33,592 nt of DNA from Vagococcus elongatus (GTDB lineage: Bacteria; Bacillota; Bacilli; Lactobacillales; Vagococcaceae). The translations under genes were made by a program, and so were the position numbers. Shown in pieces: positions 14,427 through 23,838 of this stretch. The stretch spans positions 1 to 33,592 of the forward strand of contig NZ_NGKA01000025.1 in NCBI RefSeq assembly GCF_003987645.1. Reading direction: 5' to 3'. The notes under the pieces are model-generated. The model saw only the letters and a program-made list of their open reading frames with translations. It had not been told where the DNA came from and ran no database searches. Position 1 is the stretch's first letter. Every line of letters starts with the position of its first letter.

Positions 14427-17069
14427 ATGAAAAAGAATGTAGAAACAACTGGCATGAAAAAACTTATGATCAATAAAAAAGTAGCAAGTCAGTATGATTT
14501 TCATAAGCTTGTGAAATTAAGCAAACGTGAGCTGATGATGACGTTTCGTTCCAGCGAGAACGGATTATCGAAAGCAGATGCAGATACCCGCTTGGAAGAA
14601 TACGGGCCTAATATCGTTGCTACAGAACAGCCGGTTCCTCTCTGGAAGCTGCTTATAAATGCGACCAAAGATCCATTTGTTTATGTTTTGATATTATTAT
14701 TGGTGATTTCAGCACTAACAAAAGATTATGATGCAGTCATCATCATGGGGATAATGATTTTTGCCAGTGTGTTTATTCAATTTGTACAAGATGTGCGGGC
14801 ACAAAAGGCCAGTTTTGAATTGAAAGAAATGATTGAAAACACGTGTGCAGTCACCCGTGAAGGAGAAACTTATGAAATTCCCATGGACGAAGTGGTGCCG
14901 GGGGATATCGTACGGTTGGCTACAGGGGACATGATTCCCGCTGATGGTAAGCTTATTTGGGCGAATGACTTGTTCGTCAATCAATCTTCCCTGACTGGAG
15001 AATCTCTGCCGGTAGAAAAATATGCACTGGTCGATGAAAAAAAACGTGCAGTAATCCAAGAAAATCAGACAGTTTTGGAAATGTCCGACTTAGTATTTAT
15101 GGGCACAGATGTACTAAGCGGCGAGGGAATTGTGTTGATTATGCAGACGGGTGGCAATACATTTTTTGGAGATATTGCTAAAACTGCTTCTTCCACAAGA
15201 GAGAGTTCAGCATTCGAAAAAGGTATCACTCAAGTAAGTAAGTTGTTGTTGCGTTTAGTGGCAGTGTTTTTTATTGTGGTCTTATTATTGAATGGGTTAT
15301 TAAAAGGGGATTGGAGCCAAGCGTTCTTTTTCGCTATTGCCGTAGCTGTAGGTCTGACACCTGAAATGCTCCCAATGATCGTGACGAGCAATTTGGCCAA
15401 AGGGGCACTGGCTTTATCTAAAAAGGAAATTATAGTAAAAGAATTAAATGCTATTCAAAATCTAGGCGGCATGGATGTTCTGTGTACAGATAAAACGGGG
15501 ACCATCACAGAAGACAAAGTTGTCCTTGTGGAGTATGTGAATCCTGAGGGAAAAGCAGACGAATCAGTCTTGGATGCAGCATATATCAATTCTTTTTATC
15601 AAACAGGTTGGAAAAACTTGATCGACTATGCGGTGATTTCATACTACGATAAAAATCGTCCCAAAAAAGAAAATGACGACTTTACCAAAGTAGATGAGCT
15701 GCCCTTTGATTTTTCTCGTCGTCGTCTGAGTGTGATTGTGGAAAGAGACAATGAACATCTGATGGTAACCAAGGGTGCCCTAGAAGAGATGGAAGATGTT
15801 TATACACACGTGGAAATCGGCGGGGAAGTTGTTCCGCTGACAGAGGAATTGCAGCAAGGCATGCGAGAAGTCAGTTATCATATGAACCAGCGGGGGATGC
15901 GTACTATCGCAGTAGCCTATCAGAAAAATATTCATAAATCTCCAGTCTATAGTGTGGCAGATGAGTCAAACATGATTTTAATAGGTTTCGTTGGTTTTCT
16001 CGACCCTGCTAAGAAGAGTGCTGGCCCTGCAATTGATTCTTTCCATAATCATGGGGTAAATGTGAAAGTGCTGACTGGGGATAATGCTATCGTAGCAAAA
16101 ACAGTGTGTGAAGAAGTCGGGATTACCGTTGATGAGTATCTTAATGGGGCAGAGATTGAAGAAATGTCTGATGCACAATTGAAAGAGAAAGTCTCAGAAA
16201 TTAATCTTTTTGCAAAATTGTCTCCTATGCAGAAGTCCCGGATTATTCAATCTCTTCAGGAAAATGGTCATACAGTCGGTTTCATGGGAGATGGTATCAA
16301 CGATGCACCTGCTTTACGAAGAGCAGATGTGGGGATTTCAGTAGACACTGCTGCGGATATTACGAAAGATGCCAGTTCAATTATATTACTGCAAAAAAGT
16401 TTGACAGTATTGGCTGAAGGGGCTATCGAAGGCCGAAAAGTTTTCAGCAATATGATGAAATATATCAGAATCACAATCAGCTCCAACTTTGGGAATGTTT
16501 TTTCAATATTAGTTGCCAGTATATTTCTGCCATTTTTGCCGATGCTTTCCCTTCAGTTGCTAGTTCAAAACTTGGTGTACGATTTGGCACAACTGACGAC
16601 ACCATGGGATCATGTGGATGAGGTGGAATTGGAGAAGCCGATCACTTGGAATCTCAAGAGTCTTGTGCGTTTTATGTTGATTCTTGGGCCTGTCAGCAGT
16701 ATTTTTGACATCTTGACGTTCGCTTTGATGTGGACCGTGTTCGGTGCTAATACAGTGGCCCAGCAAGGGTTATTTCAAGCAGGCTGGTTCGTTGTGGGAC
16801 TTTTCACTCAAATCTTTGTCGTCCATATTTTAAGAACTTCAAAATTATCTTTCATCCAAAGCCGTGCAAGCATGGCTTTGACGATTGCCAGCGTGTTGGC
16901 TTGCGGTACGGGCTTGTTGATTGTCGGGACTTCCCTCAATCAGTATTTTGACTTTTTATCCTTGCCATCTAACTATTGGCCATGGCTTGTCGTCATAGTT
17001 TTAGGCTATATTTTAACAACAGAAATTATGAAAAAAATATATATAAAAGTAAATAACGGTTGGTTATAG
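14427..17069 (+). CDS. mgtA: Magnesium-transporting P-type ATPase MgtA
   Basis: This is a P3B-type ATPase that imports Mg2+ across the cytoplasmic membrane using ATP. The 880-residue protein has the actuator motif TGES (190-193), the phosphorylation site DKTGT (355-359), the hinge motif GDGIND (621-626), and about ten membrane segments including a C-terminal cluster from LMLILGPVSS onward. The start at ATG 14427 follows AAGGAGG (14411-14417) by 9 nt. The frame is open back to 14328, but that part overlaps the leader and has no ribosome site. Regulation by the upstream M-box confirms the substrate. The N-terminal 35 residues are polar, as usual for MgtA. No defects are seen. Confidence 0.96.
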   Translation: MKKNVETTGMKKLMINKKVASQYDFHKLVKLSKRELMMTFRSSENGLSKADADTRLEEYGPNIVATEQPVPLWKLLINATKDPFVYVLILLLVISALTKDYDAVIIMGIMIFASVFIQFVQDVRAQKASFELKEMIENTCAVTREGETYEIPMDEVVPGDIVRLATGDMIPADGKLIWANDLFVNQSSLTGESLPVEKYALVDEKKRAVIQENQTVLEMSDLVFMGTDVLSGEGIVLIMQTGGNTFFGDIAKTASSTRESSAFEKGITQVSKLLLRLVAVFFIVVLLLNGLLKGDWSQAFFFAIAVAVGLTPEMLPMIVTSNLAKGALALSKKEIIVKELNAIQNLGGMDVLCTDKTGTITEDKVVLVEYVNPEGKADESVLDAAYINSFYQTGWKNLIDYAVISYYDKNRPKKENDDFTKVDELPFDFSRRRLSVIVERDNEHLMVTKGALEEMEDVYTHVEIGGEVVPLTEELQQGMREVSYHMNQRGMRTIAVAYQKNIHKSPVYSVADESNMILIGFVGFLDPAKKSAGPAIDSFHNHGVNVKVLTGDNAIVAKTVCEEVGITVDEYLNGAEIEEMSDAQLKEKVSEINLFAKLSPMQKSRIIQSLQENGHTVGFMGDGINDAPALRRADVGISVDTAADITKDASSIILLQKSLTVLAEGAIEGRKVFSNMMKYIRITISSNFGNVFSILVASIFLPFLPMLSLQLLVQNLVYDLAQLTTPWDHVDEVELEKPITWNLKSLVRFMLILGPVSSIFDILTFALMWTVFGANTVAQQGLFQAGWFVVGLFTQIFVVHILRTSKLSFIQSRASMALTIASVLACGTGLLIVGTSLNQYFDFLSLPSNYWPWLVVIVLGYILTTEIMKKIYIKVNNGWL

Positions 17070-17111
17070 ACGGTTATGTTTTATCTAATTTAATTTAACG
17101 AATGAAATTAT

Positions 17112-17155
17112 AAAAAACGTTGAGGACACTAGGACAGTGTTGCTCAACGTTTTTT
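17112..17155. terminator. Bidirectional terminator between mgtA and rarA
   Basis: AAAAAACGTTGAG (17112-17124) and CTCAACGTTTTTT (17143-17155) pair perfectly around a loop with an inner ACT/AGT. The A-tract and T-tract make it usable from both sides, serving the convergent mgtA and rarA. Confidence 0.92.
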
Positions 17156-17227
17156 GCTACAAGCTGAAGTTTGTCTTTTTATCTTACGGTATCGACGGTT
17201 GGTTGAAATCATTTTTTGATGAGCTAG

Positions 17228-18499
17228 TCATTTTTGTCGTTCTTCTAGTTGTTTATAGCGGTTGCCTAAAGCTTGTTCATATTTTCCTGTTGCTTTAGGT
17301 TGATAATATTTTTTGTTTTTTAAACCGTCTGGCAAATATTGTTGAGGGACCCAGCCATCTGGAGCATCATGGGGATAGCGATAGCCTATGCCCCTGCCTA
17401 ACTCTTTTGCTCCGCTGTAATGATTATCTTTTAAGTGGTCAGGGACTTCGCCAATCAGTCCTTTACGGATATCAGCCAACGCAGCATCAATGGCCAGATA
17501 GGCAGAATTAGATTTGGGCGATAAACAAAGGTCTGTCACTGCTTGAGCAAGTGGGATTTTTGCTTCAGGCAACCCCAGTTTTTCTGCTGCTTGTACTGCG
17601 GTGACGGTTCGTGCTGCTGCCTGGGGATTGGCTAATCCGATATCTTCATAAGCGATGACCATCAGCCGCCGACAAATAATCAGCATATCGCCAGCTTCCA
17701 CTAATCTTGCTAAGTAGTGCATGGCAGCATTGACATCACTGCCGCGGATGGATTTTTGCAGTGCGGAGATGACATCATAATGAGCATCGCCTTTTTTGTC
17801 ATGAACCATGGCTTTTTTCTGTATGCATTCTTCAATGATTTCAAGTGTTAAATGAGTGATGCCCTCCTCATCTGCTTGCGTGGATTTGACTGCCAGCTCC
17901 AGTCCATTTAAGGCACTGCGCAAGTCGCCATTTGTTGCACGGGTCAAATGAAGCAAGGCTAACTCATCTAAAGCCACTTTTTTATTTCCTAATCCTCTTT
18001 CCGTGTCAGAAAGTGAAAATTCGATTGCTTGTTTGATATCCTCTTCCTGTAAAGATTTGACTTCGAAAATTTGAGTCCTGCTGCGTATGGCGGGACTGAT
18101 GCTGATGTACGGATTTTCTGTGGTGGCACCGATTAAAATGATTTTTCCATTTTCTAAATAAGGTAATAAAAAATCTTGTTTCGTTTTATCTAAGCGGTGA
18201 ACCTCATCAAGCATTAAAATCACGGAACCGCTCATTTTTGCTTCTTCCGCAACGATTTGCAAATCTTTTTTTGTATCTGTGGCGGCATTCAACATCCTGA
18301 AAGCATACCTTGTAGAACCGGCGATGGCACTGGCGATACTGGTTTTCCCTGTTCCGGGAGGACCATATAAAATCATGGAAGACAGCATCTTGGCCTCGAC
18401 CATTCGTCGAATGATTTTCCCTTTGCCGACAAGATGCTGCTGCCCGACCACTTCATCTAAATTTCTAGGACGCATTCGATAAGCTAAAGGCTTGTTCAT
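17228..18499 (-). CDS. rarA: Replication-associated recombination protein A (RarA/MgsA), AAA+ ATPase
   Basis: RarA is a clamp-loader-like AAA+ ATPase acting at stalled replication forks. The 423-residue protein opens RMRPRNLDEVVGQQHLVGKG, has Walker A GPPGTGKT (46-53), Walker B LMLDEVH (Asp98-Glu99) and sensor 1 IGATTENP. The C-terminal MgsA-type tetramerisation domain shows GSDVNAAMHYLARLVEAGD and ARTVTAVQAAEKLGLPEA. Length is normal for the family. ATG 18499 follows AAGGAGG by 7 nt. It is transcribed alone, convergent with mgtA. Confidence 0.95.
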   Translation of the reverse strand: MNKPLAYRMRPRNLDEVVGQQHLVGKGKIIRRMVEAKMLSSMILYGPPGTGKTSIASAIAGSTRYAFRMLNAATDTKKDLQIVAEEAKMSGSVILMLDEVHRLDKTKQDFLLPYLENGKIILIGATTENPYISISPAIRSRTQIFEVKSLQEEDIKQAIEFSLSDTERGLGNKKVALDELALLHLTRATNGDLRSALNGLELAVKSTQADEEGITHLTLEIIEECIQKKAMVHDKKGDAHYDVISALQKSIRGSDVNAAMHYLARLVEAGDMLIICRRLMVIAYEDIGLANPQAAARTVTAVQAAEKLGLPEAKIPLAQAVTDLCLSPKSNSAYLAIDAALADIRKGLIGEVPDHLKDNHYSGAKELGRGIGYRYPHDAPDGWVPQQYLPDGLKNKKYYQPKATGKYEQALGNRYKQLEERQK

Positions 18500-18522
18500 A
18501 AGCTTCCTCCTTGTTTTTCATC

Positions 18523-18531
18523 ATTATAACA
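18523..18531 (-). promoter_or_regulatory. rarA promoter (extended -10)
   Basis: On the minus strand TGTTATAAT forms an extended -10 (hexamer TATAAT at 18528-18523) about 24 bp ahead of the rarA ATG. No good -35 box is visible, as is common with extended -10 promoters. Confidence 0.55.
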
Positions 18532-18654
18532 CAAACATACATTCTTATTTTACTGTTTCTTGAGTCTGTTTGGCAAATCTAAGTCCTTGCTTTTTTGAAT
18601 AGAACCGGCAAATGATTGCTTAAGATTAAAACTTTTGAATCTTCTGATTAGGTA

Positions 18655-18683
18655 TTGGCGGTAGACTGAATTTCTTGTATGAT
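18655..18683 (+). promoter_or_regulatory. Promoter of the DUF3013-prmA-rsmE operon
   Basis: TTGGCG (18655-18660), 17 bp, TATGAT (18678-18683). It lies 34 bp before the DUF3013 start and about 125 bp from the divergent rarA promoter. Confidence 0.55.
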
Positions 18684-18717
18684 GGGTAGAGAAGTTCAGA
18701 CAAGCGAGGAAATGACA

Positions 18718-19212
18718 ATGAAAAAAAAGAATATGTTGGAGTATTTAGATGAACAACTAGAAAAAAAATTAAAAGACTATGATTTTGCCATTGATTGGGA
18801 CAGGAAAACCCACAGAGTGACAATCATTGTTGTGTTGTATGCTCATAATAATCAGAGCCTGAAGGTTGAAGATTTAGAGGGTGTCCAATCAGAAGAAGAA
18901 GTCATTGAATTTGAAGATGCCCTCTTGCTTTATCCTCAAGGGGATCAAGGAGTTGAGGAGGATCGAGAGGATTATCTGACAATGCTGCCTTATGAAGGTA
19001 AAAAAGGTATGACTCAGGGAGAAATCGAAGGAATTGCTGGTTATCTTTTTCAAGTTCTTGAGTTAGGCGAGGAAGAACTGATGGACTTTTTGCAAGATGA
19101 AACGAAAGAATCCTTTGAGCTGCATTGGGACCCTAAAAAGTTTCAATCATTAGTCGACACTCACATGAAACGTAAGAACGGTCAAATGTATTATTCTTAT
19201 CCAAGATATTAA
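18718..19212 (+). CDS. DUF3013 family protein
   Basis: A soluble acidic protein of 164 residues, without membrane segments or signal peptide. It opens MKKKNMLEYLDEQLEKKLKDYDF and contains IDWDRKTHRVTIIVVLYAH and SEEEVIEFEDALLLYP, which I recognise as the DUF3013 family of Lactobacillales. Its function is unknown. ATG 18718 fits GAGGA 8 nt upstream better than the ATG at 18712 or a further upstream ATG. It precedes prmA by 18 nt, so it is probably cotranscribed with prmA and rsmE. Confidence 0.85.
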   Translation: MKKKNMLEYLDEQLEKKLKDYDFAIDWDRKTHRVTIIVVLYAHNNQSLKVEDLEGVQSEEEVIEFEDALLLYPQGDQGVEEDREDYLTMLPYEGKKGMTQGEIEGIAGYLFQVLELGEEELMDFLQDETKESFELHWDPKKFQSLVDTHMKRKNGQMYYSYPRY

Positions 19213-19230
19213 AATAAGGGGATTGAGTAG

Positions 19231-20184
19231 ATGAACTGGACAGAAATAAAAGTAAAAACAGAAAGCGAAGCAGTAGAAGCTGTTTCAAATATTCTGATGG
19301 AGGCGGGCGCAAGCGGTGTGGCAATTGAGGACGCAGCAGACTTGACGGCTTATTCAGAGGACAAACTAGGGGAATACATTGACAAACATGAGATTATACA
19401 TATTCGTGAAGGGGCTAATGTGATGGCTTATTTTCCTGAAACTATTTTTCTCCCTGAAATTTTACCTCACATTGAATCACAAATTGCCCAGCTTCCAGAG
19501 TTTGGACTTAATATAGGACTTGGAGAAGTGACGACTAGTGAAGTAGAAGAAAAAGATTGGGCAACTTCTTGGAAAAAATATTATCATCCGGTACCGGTCA
19601 GCCGGTTTCTAACCATTGTGCCGGAGTGGGAGGCCTATACACCTAGACATGATGATGAAAGGGTCATTGTGATGGATCCTGGGATGGCCTTTGGTACGGG
19701 TACCCATCCGACAACACTTTTGAGTTTGCAGGCCTTAGAGGTGACTTTAAGGGGAGGAGAGCGGGTCTTGGATGTGGGGACTGGTTCAGGCATATTAAGT
19801 ATCGCGGCAAAACATTTTGGTGCTGAAGAAGTTCAGGCGTTTGATCTGGATGATGTTGCTGTGGCAGCAGCGAAGCGCAATCTGGACTTGAATCCTATTG
19901 CCTCAGATGTTACGGTATCTGCTAATGACTTGTTAGAAAACATTTCAATGACAGCCGATGTTATCGTAGCCAATATCTTGCCCCATATTATACTTAGAAT
20001 GGTTGGAGATGCTTGGAATCTTTTGGAAGAAGGGGGCAAGTTGATTGTCTCAGGAATCATTCTGGCAAAAGAAGGGGAGATTCTTGAAGAGATGTTTTCC
20101 CAAGGCTTCGAGTTGTTGCAGAAGTTTGAGCAACAAGAGTGGCTGGCACTAGTTTTTGAAAAACCTGTGCAGGATGGAGAATAA
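19231..20184 (+). CDS. prmA: Ribosomal protein L11 methyltransferase
   Basis: PrmA trimethylates ribosomal protein L11 using S-adenosylmethionine. The 317-residue protein has an N-terminal L11-binding domain and linker (MNWTEIKVKTESEAVEAVSN). The Rossmann methyltransferase domain follows: DPGMAFGTGTHPTT (149-162) is the family signature, VLDVGTGSGILS (179-190) is SAM motif I, and VANILPHIIL near 246-255 contains the N-x-L-P-like catalytic-region motif. AAGGGGA lies upstream of the ATG. The next gene, rsmE, starts 2 nt after its stop; the prmA-rsmE pair is a common conserved arrangement in Firmicutes. Confidence 0.97.
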   Translation: MNWTEIKVKTESEAVEAVSNILMEAGASGVAIEDAADLTAYSEDKLGEYIDKHEIIHIREGANVMAYFPETIFLPEILPHIESQIAQLPEFGLNIGLGEVTTSEVEEKDWATSWKKYYHPVPVSRFLTIVPEWEAYTPRHDDERVIVMDPGMAFGTGTHPTTLLSLQALEVTLRGGERVLDVGTGSGILSIAAKHFGAEEVQAFDLDDVAVAAAKRNLDLNPIASDVTVSANDLLENISMTADVIVANILPHIILRMVGDAWNLLEEGGKLIVSGIILAKEGEILEEMFSQGFELLQKFEQQEWLALVFEKPVQDGE

Positions 20185-20186
20185 CT

Positions 20187-20945
20187 ATGCAGCGATATTT
20201 TATCCCGACGAATTATGACGAACATGACCGCGCATCCATTGAAGTTGCCGGGGAGATTTTTCATCATATGATTCGGGTGATGCGAATGAAAATAGGAGAA
20301 CAAGTTTATCTGGTCTTTAATCAAAAACATACAGTCGTGGCAGAAATCACCACCGTCGCTGAAGAACAGGCTTTCTTAAAGGAAGTAAGAGAAGTGGCTT
20401 GGGAGACCGAGCTGCCCGTACGAGTCAGTTTGTTTTGCGGTTTTCCTAAAGGAGACAAGTTGGAATTGATCACTCAGAAAAGTACGGAGCTTGGTGCCAG
20501 TCAAGTTTTTGGTTTTCCTAGCAAGACATCTGTGGTAAAATGGAATGAAAAAAAACGGCTCAATCGTGAACAACGATTAAATAAGATTGCTAAAGAAGCT
20601 GCGGAGCAATCTCATCGAACAGCTTTTCCCACGGTACGGCTTTTAGAAACTCAAAAAGAATTGTTTGAGGAACTGTCAGCTTTTGATCACATCCTTGTGG
20701 CCTATGAAGAAGCGGCTAAAAAGGGGGAGCGTTCGCAACTGATCCAAACTTTGCAACAGGTTCGAAAAGGTGAGAGGCTGGCGTTTGTTTTTGGACCTGA
20801 AGGGGGACTAAGTCCAGATGAGGTGGCTTTGTTAGAGGAAGCAGGCGGAAAAGTCTGCAGTCTAGGTCCTAGAATCCTACGGACAGAAACTGCCCCATTT
20901 TATGCGCTGAGTGCCGTTAGTTTCCAGCTGGAAATGTTAAACTAA
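20187..20945 (+). CDS. rsmE: 16S rRNA m3U1498 methyltransferase RsmE
   Basis: RsmE methylates N3 of U1498 in helix 44 of 16S rRNA. The 252-residue protein has an N-terminal PUA-like domain (MQRYFIP...HHMIRVMRMKIGEQV) and a C-terminal SPOUT trefoil-knot fold. GPEGG (203-207) and LGPRILRTETA (226-236) form the SAM-binding knot. Middle motif KGDKLELITQKSTELG is also conserved. It is coupled to prmA by a 2-nt gap. Confidence 0.96.
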   Translation: MQRYFIPTNYDEHDRASIEVAGEIFHHMIRVMRMKIGEQVYLVFNQKHTVVAEITTVAEEQAFLKEVREVAWETELPVRVSLFCGFPKGDKLELITQKSTELGASQVFGFPSKTSVVKWNEKKRLNREQRLNKIAKEAAEQSHRTAFPTVRLLETQKELFEELSAFDHILVAYEEAAKKGERSQLIQTLQQVRKGERLAFVFGPEGGLSPDEVALLEEAGGKVCSLGPRILRTETAPFYALSAVSFQLEMLN

Positions 20946-20997
20946 ATTGAAGTCGGTTGTTTGTTGTCTCTTACCATGAACCGAACGAATCGAATGA

Positions 20998-21026
20998 TTG
21001 AAAAAAGTCGTATAAATCGTTATAAT
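20998..21026 (+). promoter_or_regulatory. Strong promoter upstream of rsh
   Basis: TTGAAA (20998-21003), 17 bp, TATAAT (21021-21026), a near-consensus sigma-A promoter. Its start point, near 21033, lies only about 11 nt before a terminator hairpin and about 70 nt before the rsh start. Confidence 0.75.
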
Positions 21027-21043
21027 TAAGTAATAACTAAATG

Positions 21044-21074
21044 AAAAAGCACACCTTTATGTGTGTGCTTTTTT
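21044..21074 (+). terminator. Terminator between rsmE and rsh (possible attenuator)
   Basis: AAAAAGCACAC (21044-21054) pairs with GTGTGCTTTTT (21063-21073), an 11-bp stem ending in a T-run. It would end rsmE transcripts. Because a strong promoter lies just upstream, it would also intercept new transcripts heading for rsh. Confidence 0.8.
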
Positions 21075-21104
21075 AAAATTAAGAAGAATCAGGGAGTGAA
21101 ACAC

Positions 21105-23321
21105 ATGTCAAAAGATCAAAATCTAAGTGCTGATGACGTCATCAAAATTGTTTCCAATTATATGAGTCCTGAGCATGTATCTTTTGTGAAAAAAGCGTGT
21201 GATTTCGCAGAAAAGGCACATGTGGGGCAGGTCAGACAATCAGGAGAGGATTATTTTATTCATCCCATTCAGGTAGCAGGGATTCTTGCTGAACTTAAAA
21301 TGGACCCCTATACGATTGCCACAGGTTTTTTACACGATGTGGTCGAAGATACCGACGTGACCTTAGAAGAGCTGACTGAAGAGTTTGGTGAAACGGTGTC
21401 GATGTTAGTGGACGGCGTGACCAAACTGGGGAAAATAAAATATAAATCCCATGAAGAACAGTTGGCCGAAAACCATCGTAAAATGTTGATGGCCATGTCA
21501 AAAGATTTGCGGGTCATCATGGTCAAATTGGCGGACAGATTGCACAACATGAGGACATTGAAACATCTGCGGGCAGATAAACAGCGCAGAATTGCCAAAG
21601 AAACTTTGGAAATCTATGCGCCGCTAGCTCATCGTTTAGGGATTAGCCGAATCAAGTGGGAGTTGGAGGACACTGCCCTACGCTATTTAAATCCTCAACA
21701 GTATTATCGAATTGTTCATTTGATGAATTCCAAGCGGGATGAAAGAGAAGCATACATTGATGAGACAGTGACCAATATCAAAGAGGCGACCGAAGAGCTG
21801 GAAATCTACGCTCAAATTTACGGACGGCCAAAACATATTTATTCTATTTTTCGGAAAATGAAAGATCAGAAAAAAGAATTTCAAGAAATTTACGACTTGT
21901 TAGCTATTCGGGTGTTAGTCGACACCATCAAAGATTGTTATGCGGTTTTGGGAGCCATTCATACAAAGTGGAAGCCTATGCCGGGACGATTTAAAGATTA
22001 TATTGCCATGCCAAAAGCAAATATGTATCAATCTCTCCATACGACTGTTATTGGACCTAAAGGGAATCCGGTAGAAATCCAAATCAGAACGCATGAGATG
22101 CATGAAGTAGCGGAGTTTGGGGTGGCAGCGCACTGGGCATATAAAGAAGGTAAAACTGAAAAAGTAGAAGAAGATGCTGAGACACGCCAATTAAGCTGGT
22201 TTAGAGAGCTGATCGAATTACAGGACGAAAGTAATGACGCCTTTGACTTTATGGAAGGTGTCAAGGGAGATATTTTCAGCGACAAAGTGTATGTTTTTAC
22301 GCCCAAGGGCGATGTTTCCGAGTTGCCTCAGGGGTCCGGTCCTTTGGATTTTGCCTATAACATCCATACAGAAGTGGGGAATAAGGCCACCGGAGCAAAA
22401 GTCAACGGGAAAATGGTGCCTCTTGATTATAAGCTGAAAAATGGCGACATCATCGAAGTTTTAACGTCTGCTAACTCTTTCGGGCCCAGTCGTGACTGGA
22501 TAAACTTAGTTGCAACTTCCAGTGCTCGTAATAAAATCAGACGTTTCTTTAAAAATCAGGACAGAGAAGCCAATGTGGCTAAAGGAAAAGACAGCATTGA
22601 AAAACAATTGCTTCAGAATGATTTTTTACCTAAAGATTTTTTGAATAAAACTGCAATGGCACACGTCATGGAACGTTATCATTATAAAACGGAAGATGAC
22701 TTGTATGCGGCGGTTGGTAATAATGAGGTCACTGCTTTGACGATGGCTAATCGGTTGACTGAAGAGGCCCGACGCAAACGGGAAGAACAGAAACAACAGG
22801 AACAAGTGGAAGAAATGCTGAAACAGCCGGCGAAAAAAGAACCGGAAAGGATGAAAATCCGTCACGAGGGCGGTGTCGTTATCCAAGGGGTCGAAAATCT
22901 GCTTGTCAGAATCAGCCGCTGCTGTAATCCGCTGCCGGGAGATGAAATCGTCGGTTACATCACTAAAGGCCGTGGGGTGTCGATTCATCGTAAAGATTGC
23001 CCGAATATCGTGAACAACGATGCAGCAGATGAACGTCTAATAGAAGTGGAATGGGAAGATACAGCTGCTGTGGGTGCCAAAGAGTATAATGCTGATTTGG
23101 AAATTTTCGGCTATAATCGCAACGGTCTCTTGAATGATATCCTTCAAGTTGTCAATAGTATGACGAAGAACTTGATGAATGTAGATGCTAAACAAGGCAA
23201 AAATAAAACAGCCAATATCCATTTGCGGGTCAGCATTCAAAATCTTGCCCATTTGGAGAGAATCGTAGACAAAATAAAAATGATTCCTGATGTGTATAGT
23301 GTACGACGGATGAATGGTTAA
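21105..23321 (+). CDS. rel: Bifunctional (p)ppGpp synthetase/hydrolase (Rel/RSH)
   Basis: A long RSH enzyme that makes and degrades (p)ppGpp in the stringent response, acting on the ribosome when uncharged tRNA binds. The 738-residue protein has the N-terminal HD hydrolase (His53, HD 77-78 in FLHDVVEDT, so hydrolysis should be intact) and the synthetase domain (GRPKHIYSIFRKM through EIYDLLAIRVLV and MPKANMYQSLHTT). It then has a TGS domain (DKVYVFTPKGDVSELP), a zinc-finger/helical part (RISRCCNPLPGDEI) and a C-terminal ACT domain (ADLEIFGYNRNGLLNDILQ). ATG 21105 follows GGGAGTGA; the frame is open to 21063, inside the terminator, so the upstream start is rejected. dtd follows 18 nt later. Confidence 0.97.
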   Translation: MSKDQNLSADDVIKIVSNYMSPEHVSFVKKACDFAEKAHVGQVRQSGEDYFIHPIQVAGILAELKMDPYTIATGFLHDVVEDTDVTLEELTEEFGETVSMLVDGVTKLGKIKYKSHEEQLAENHRKMLMAMSKDLRVIMVKLADRLHNMRTLKHLRADKQRRIAKETLEIYAPLAHRLGISRIKWELEDTALRYLNPQQYYRIVHLMNSKRDEREAYIDETVTNIKEATEELEIYAQIYGRPKHIYSIFRKMKDQKKEFQEIYDLLAIRVLVDTIKDCYAVLGAIHTKWKPMPGRFKDYIAMPKANMYQSLHTTVIGPKGNPVEIQIRTHEMHEVAEFGVAAHWAYKEGKTEKVEEDAETRQLSWFRELIELQDESNDAFDFMEGVKGDIFSDKVYVFTPKGDVSELPQGSGPLDFAYNIHTEVGNKATGAKVNGKMVPLDYKLKNGDIIEVLTSANSFGPSRDWINLVATSSARNKIRRFFKNQDREANVAKGKDSIEKQLLQNDFLPKDFLNKTAMAHVMERYHYKTEDDLYAAVGNNEVTALTMANRLTEEARRKREEQKQQEQVEEMLKQPAKKEPERMKIRHEGGVVIQGVENLLVRISRCCNPLPGDEIVGYITKGRGVSIHRKDCPNIVNNDAADERLIEVEWEDTAAVGAKEYNADLEIFGYNRNGLLNDILQVVNSMTKNLMNVDAKQGKNKTANIHLRVSIQNLAHLERIVDKIKMIPDVYSVRRMNG

Positions 23322-23339
23322 CCAGCGGAGGGAAAAACT

Positions 23340-23786
23340 TTGAAAGTAGTAATTCAGCGAGTGACATCCGCCAGTGTTTCAGTGGCAGGGGAAGAAATTT
23401 CAGCTATCGGGAAAGGTCTTGTTGTTCTCCTCGGTGTCAAGCAAGGAGATACGCAAGAAGAGGCGGACTATCTTGTTCGTAAGATCATCAACATGCGCAT
23501 TTTTGAGGATACGGAAGGCAAGATGAACTTGAATATTCAACAAGTTGGGGGGGAGATTTTATCTATTTCCCAATTCACCTTGTTGGCTAACACAAAAAAA
23601 GGCAACCGGCCAAGTTTTACAGACGCAGAGACACCTGAAAAAGCCAATGAGCTGTATGAATATTTTAATGAACAAATCGAGCACGAGGGCATCAAAGTCG
23701 GCAAGGGGAAATTTGCTGCAGAGATGGCGGTCAGTTTGGTCAATGACGGTCCCGTTACTATTGTGCTGGATACTGAAAATAAATAA
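23340..23786 (+). CDS. dtd: D-aminoacyl-tRNA deacylase
   Basis: Dtd hydrolyses D-amino acids (and Gly mischarged on tRNA-Ala) from tRNA. The 148-residue protein starts MKVVIQRVTSASVSVAGEEI and carries both family motifs: SQFTLLANTKKGNRPSF (SQxT) and NDGPVTI (Gly-cisPro-type). The start codon is TTG, supported by GGAGGG (23327-23332). It lies 18 nt after rsh, and the rel-dtd pair is a well-known conserved neighbourhood. Confidence 0.97.
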   Translation: MKVVIQRVTSASVSVAGEEISAIGKGLVVLLGVKQGDTQEEADYLVRKIINMRIFEDTEGKMNLNIQQVGGEILSISQFTLLANTKKGNRPSFTDAETPEKANELYEYFNEQIEHEGIKVGKGKFAAEMAVSLVNDGPVTIVLDTENK

Positions 23787-23793
23787 TTAAATT

Positions 23794-23836
23794 AAAAAAG
23801 CTTTCCTTGACTTTTTCAGTCAAGGGAAGCTTTTTT
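23794..23836. terminator. Bidirectional terminator between dtd and the amidase
   Basis: A 17-18-bp hairpin with AAAAAAGC at the left and GCTTTTTT at the right (one mismatch zone near CTTTCC/GGGAAG). It sits between the convergent dtd and amidase stops and has T-tracts in both directions. Confidence 0.92.
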
Positions 23837-23838
23837 GT

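Noticed and set aside
21308-22988. Several minus-strand open frames of 60-120 codons opposite rsh
   Set aside because: They lie wholly opposite a well-conserved enzyme, lack ribosome sites and show no recognisable domains.
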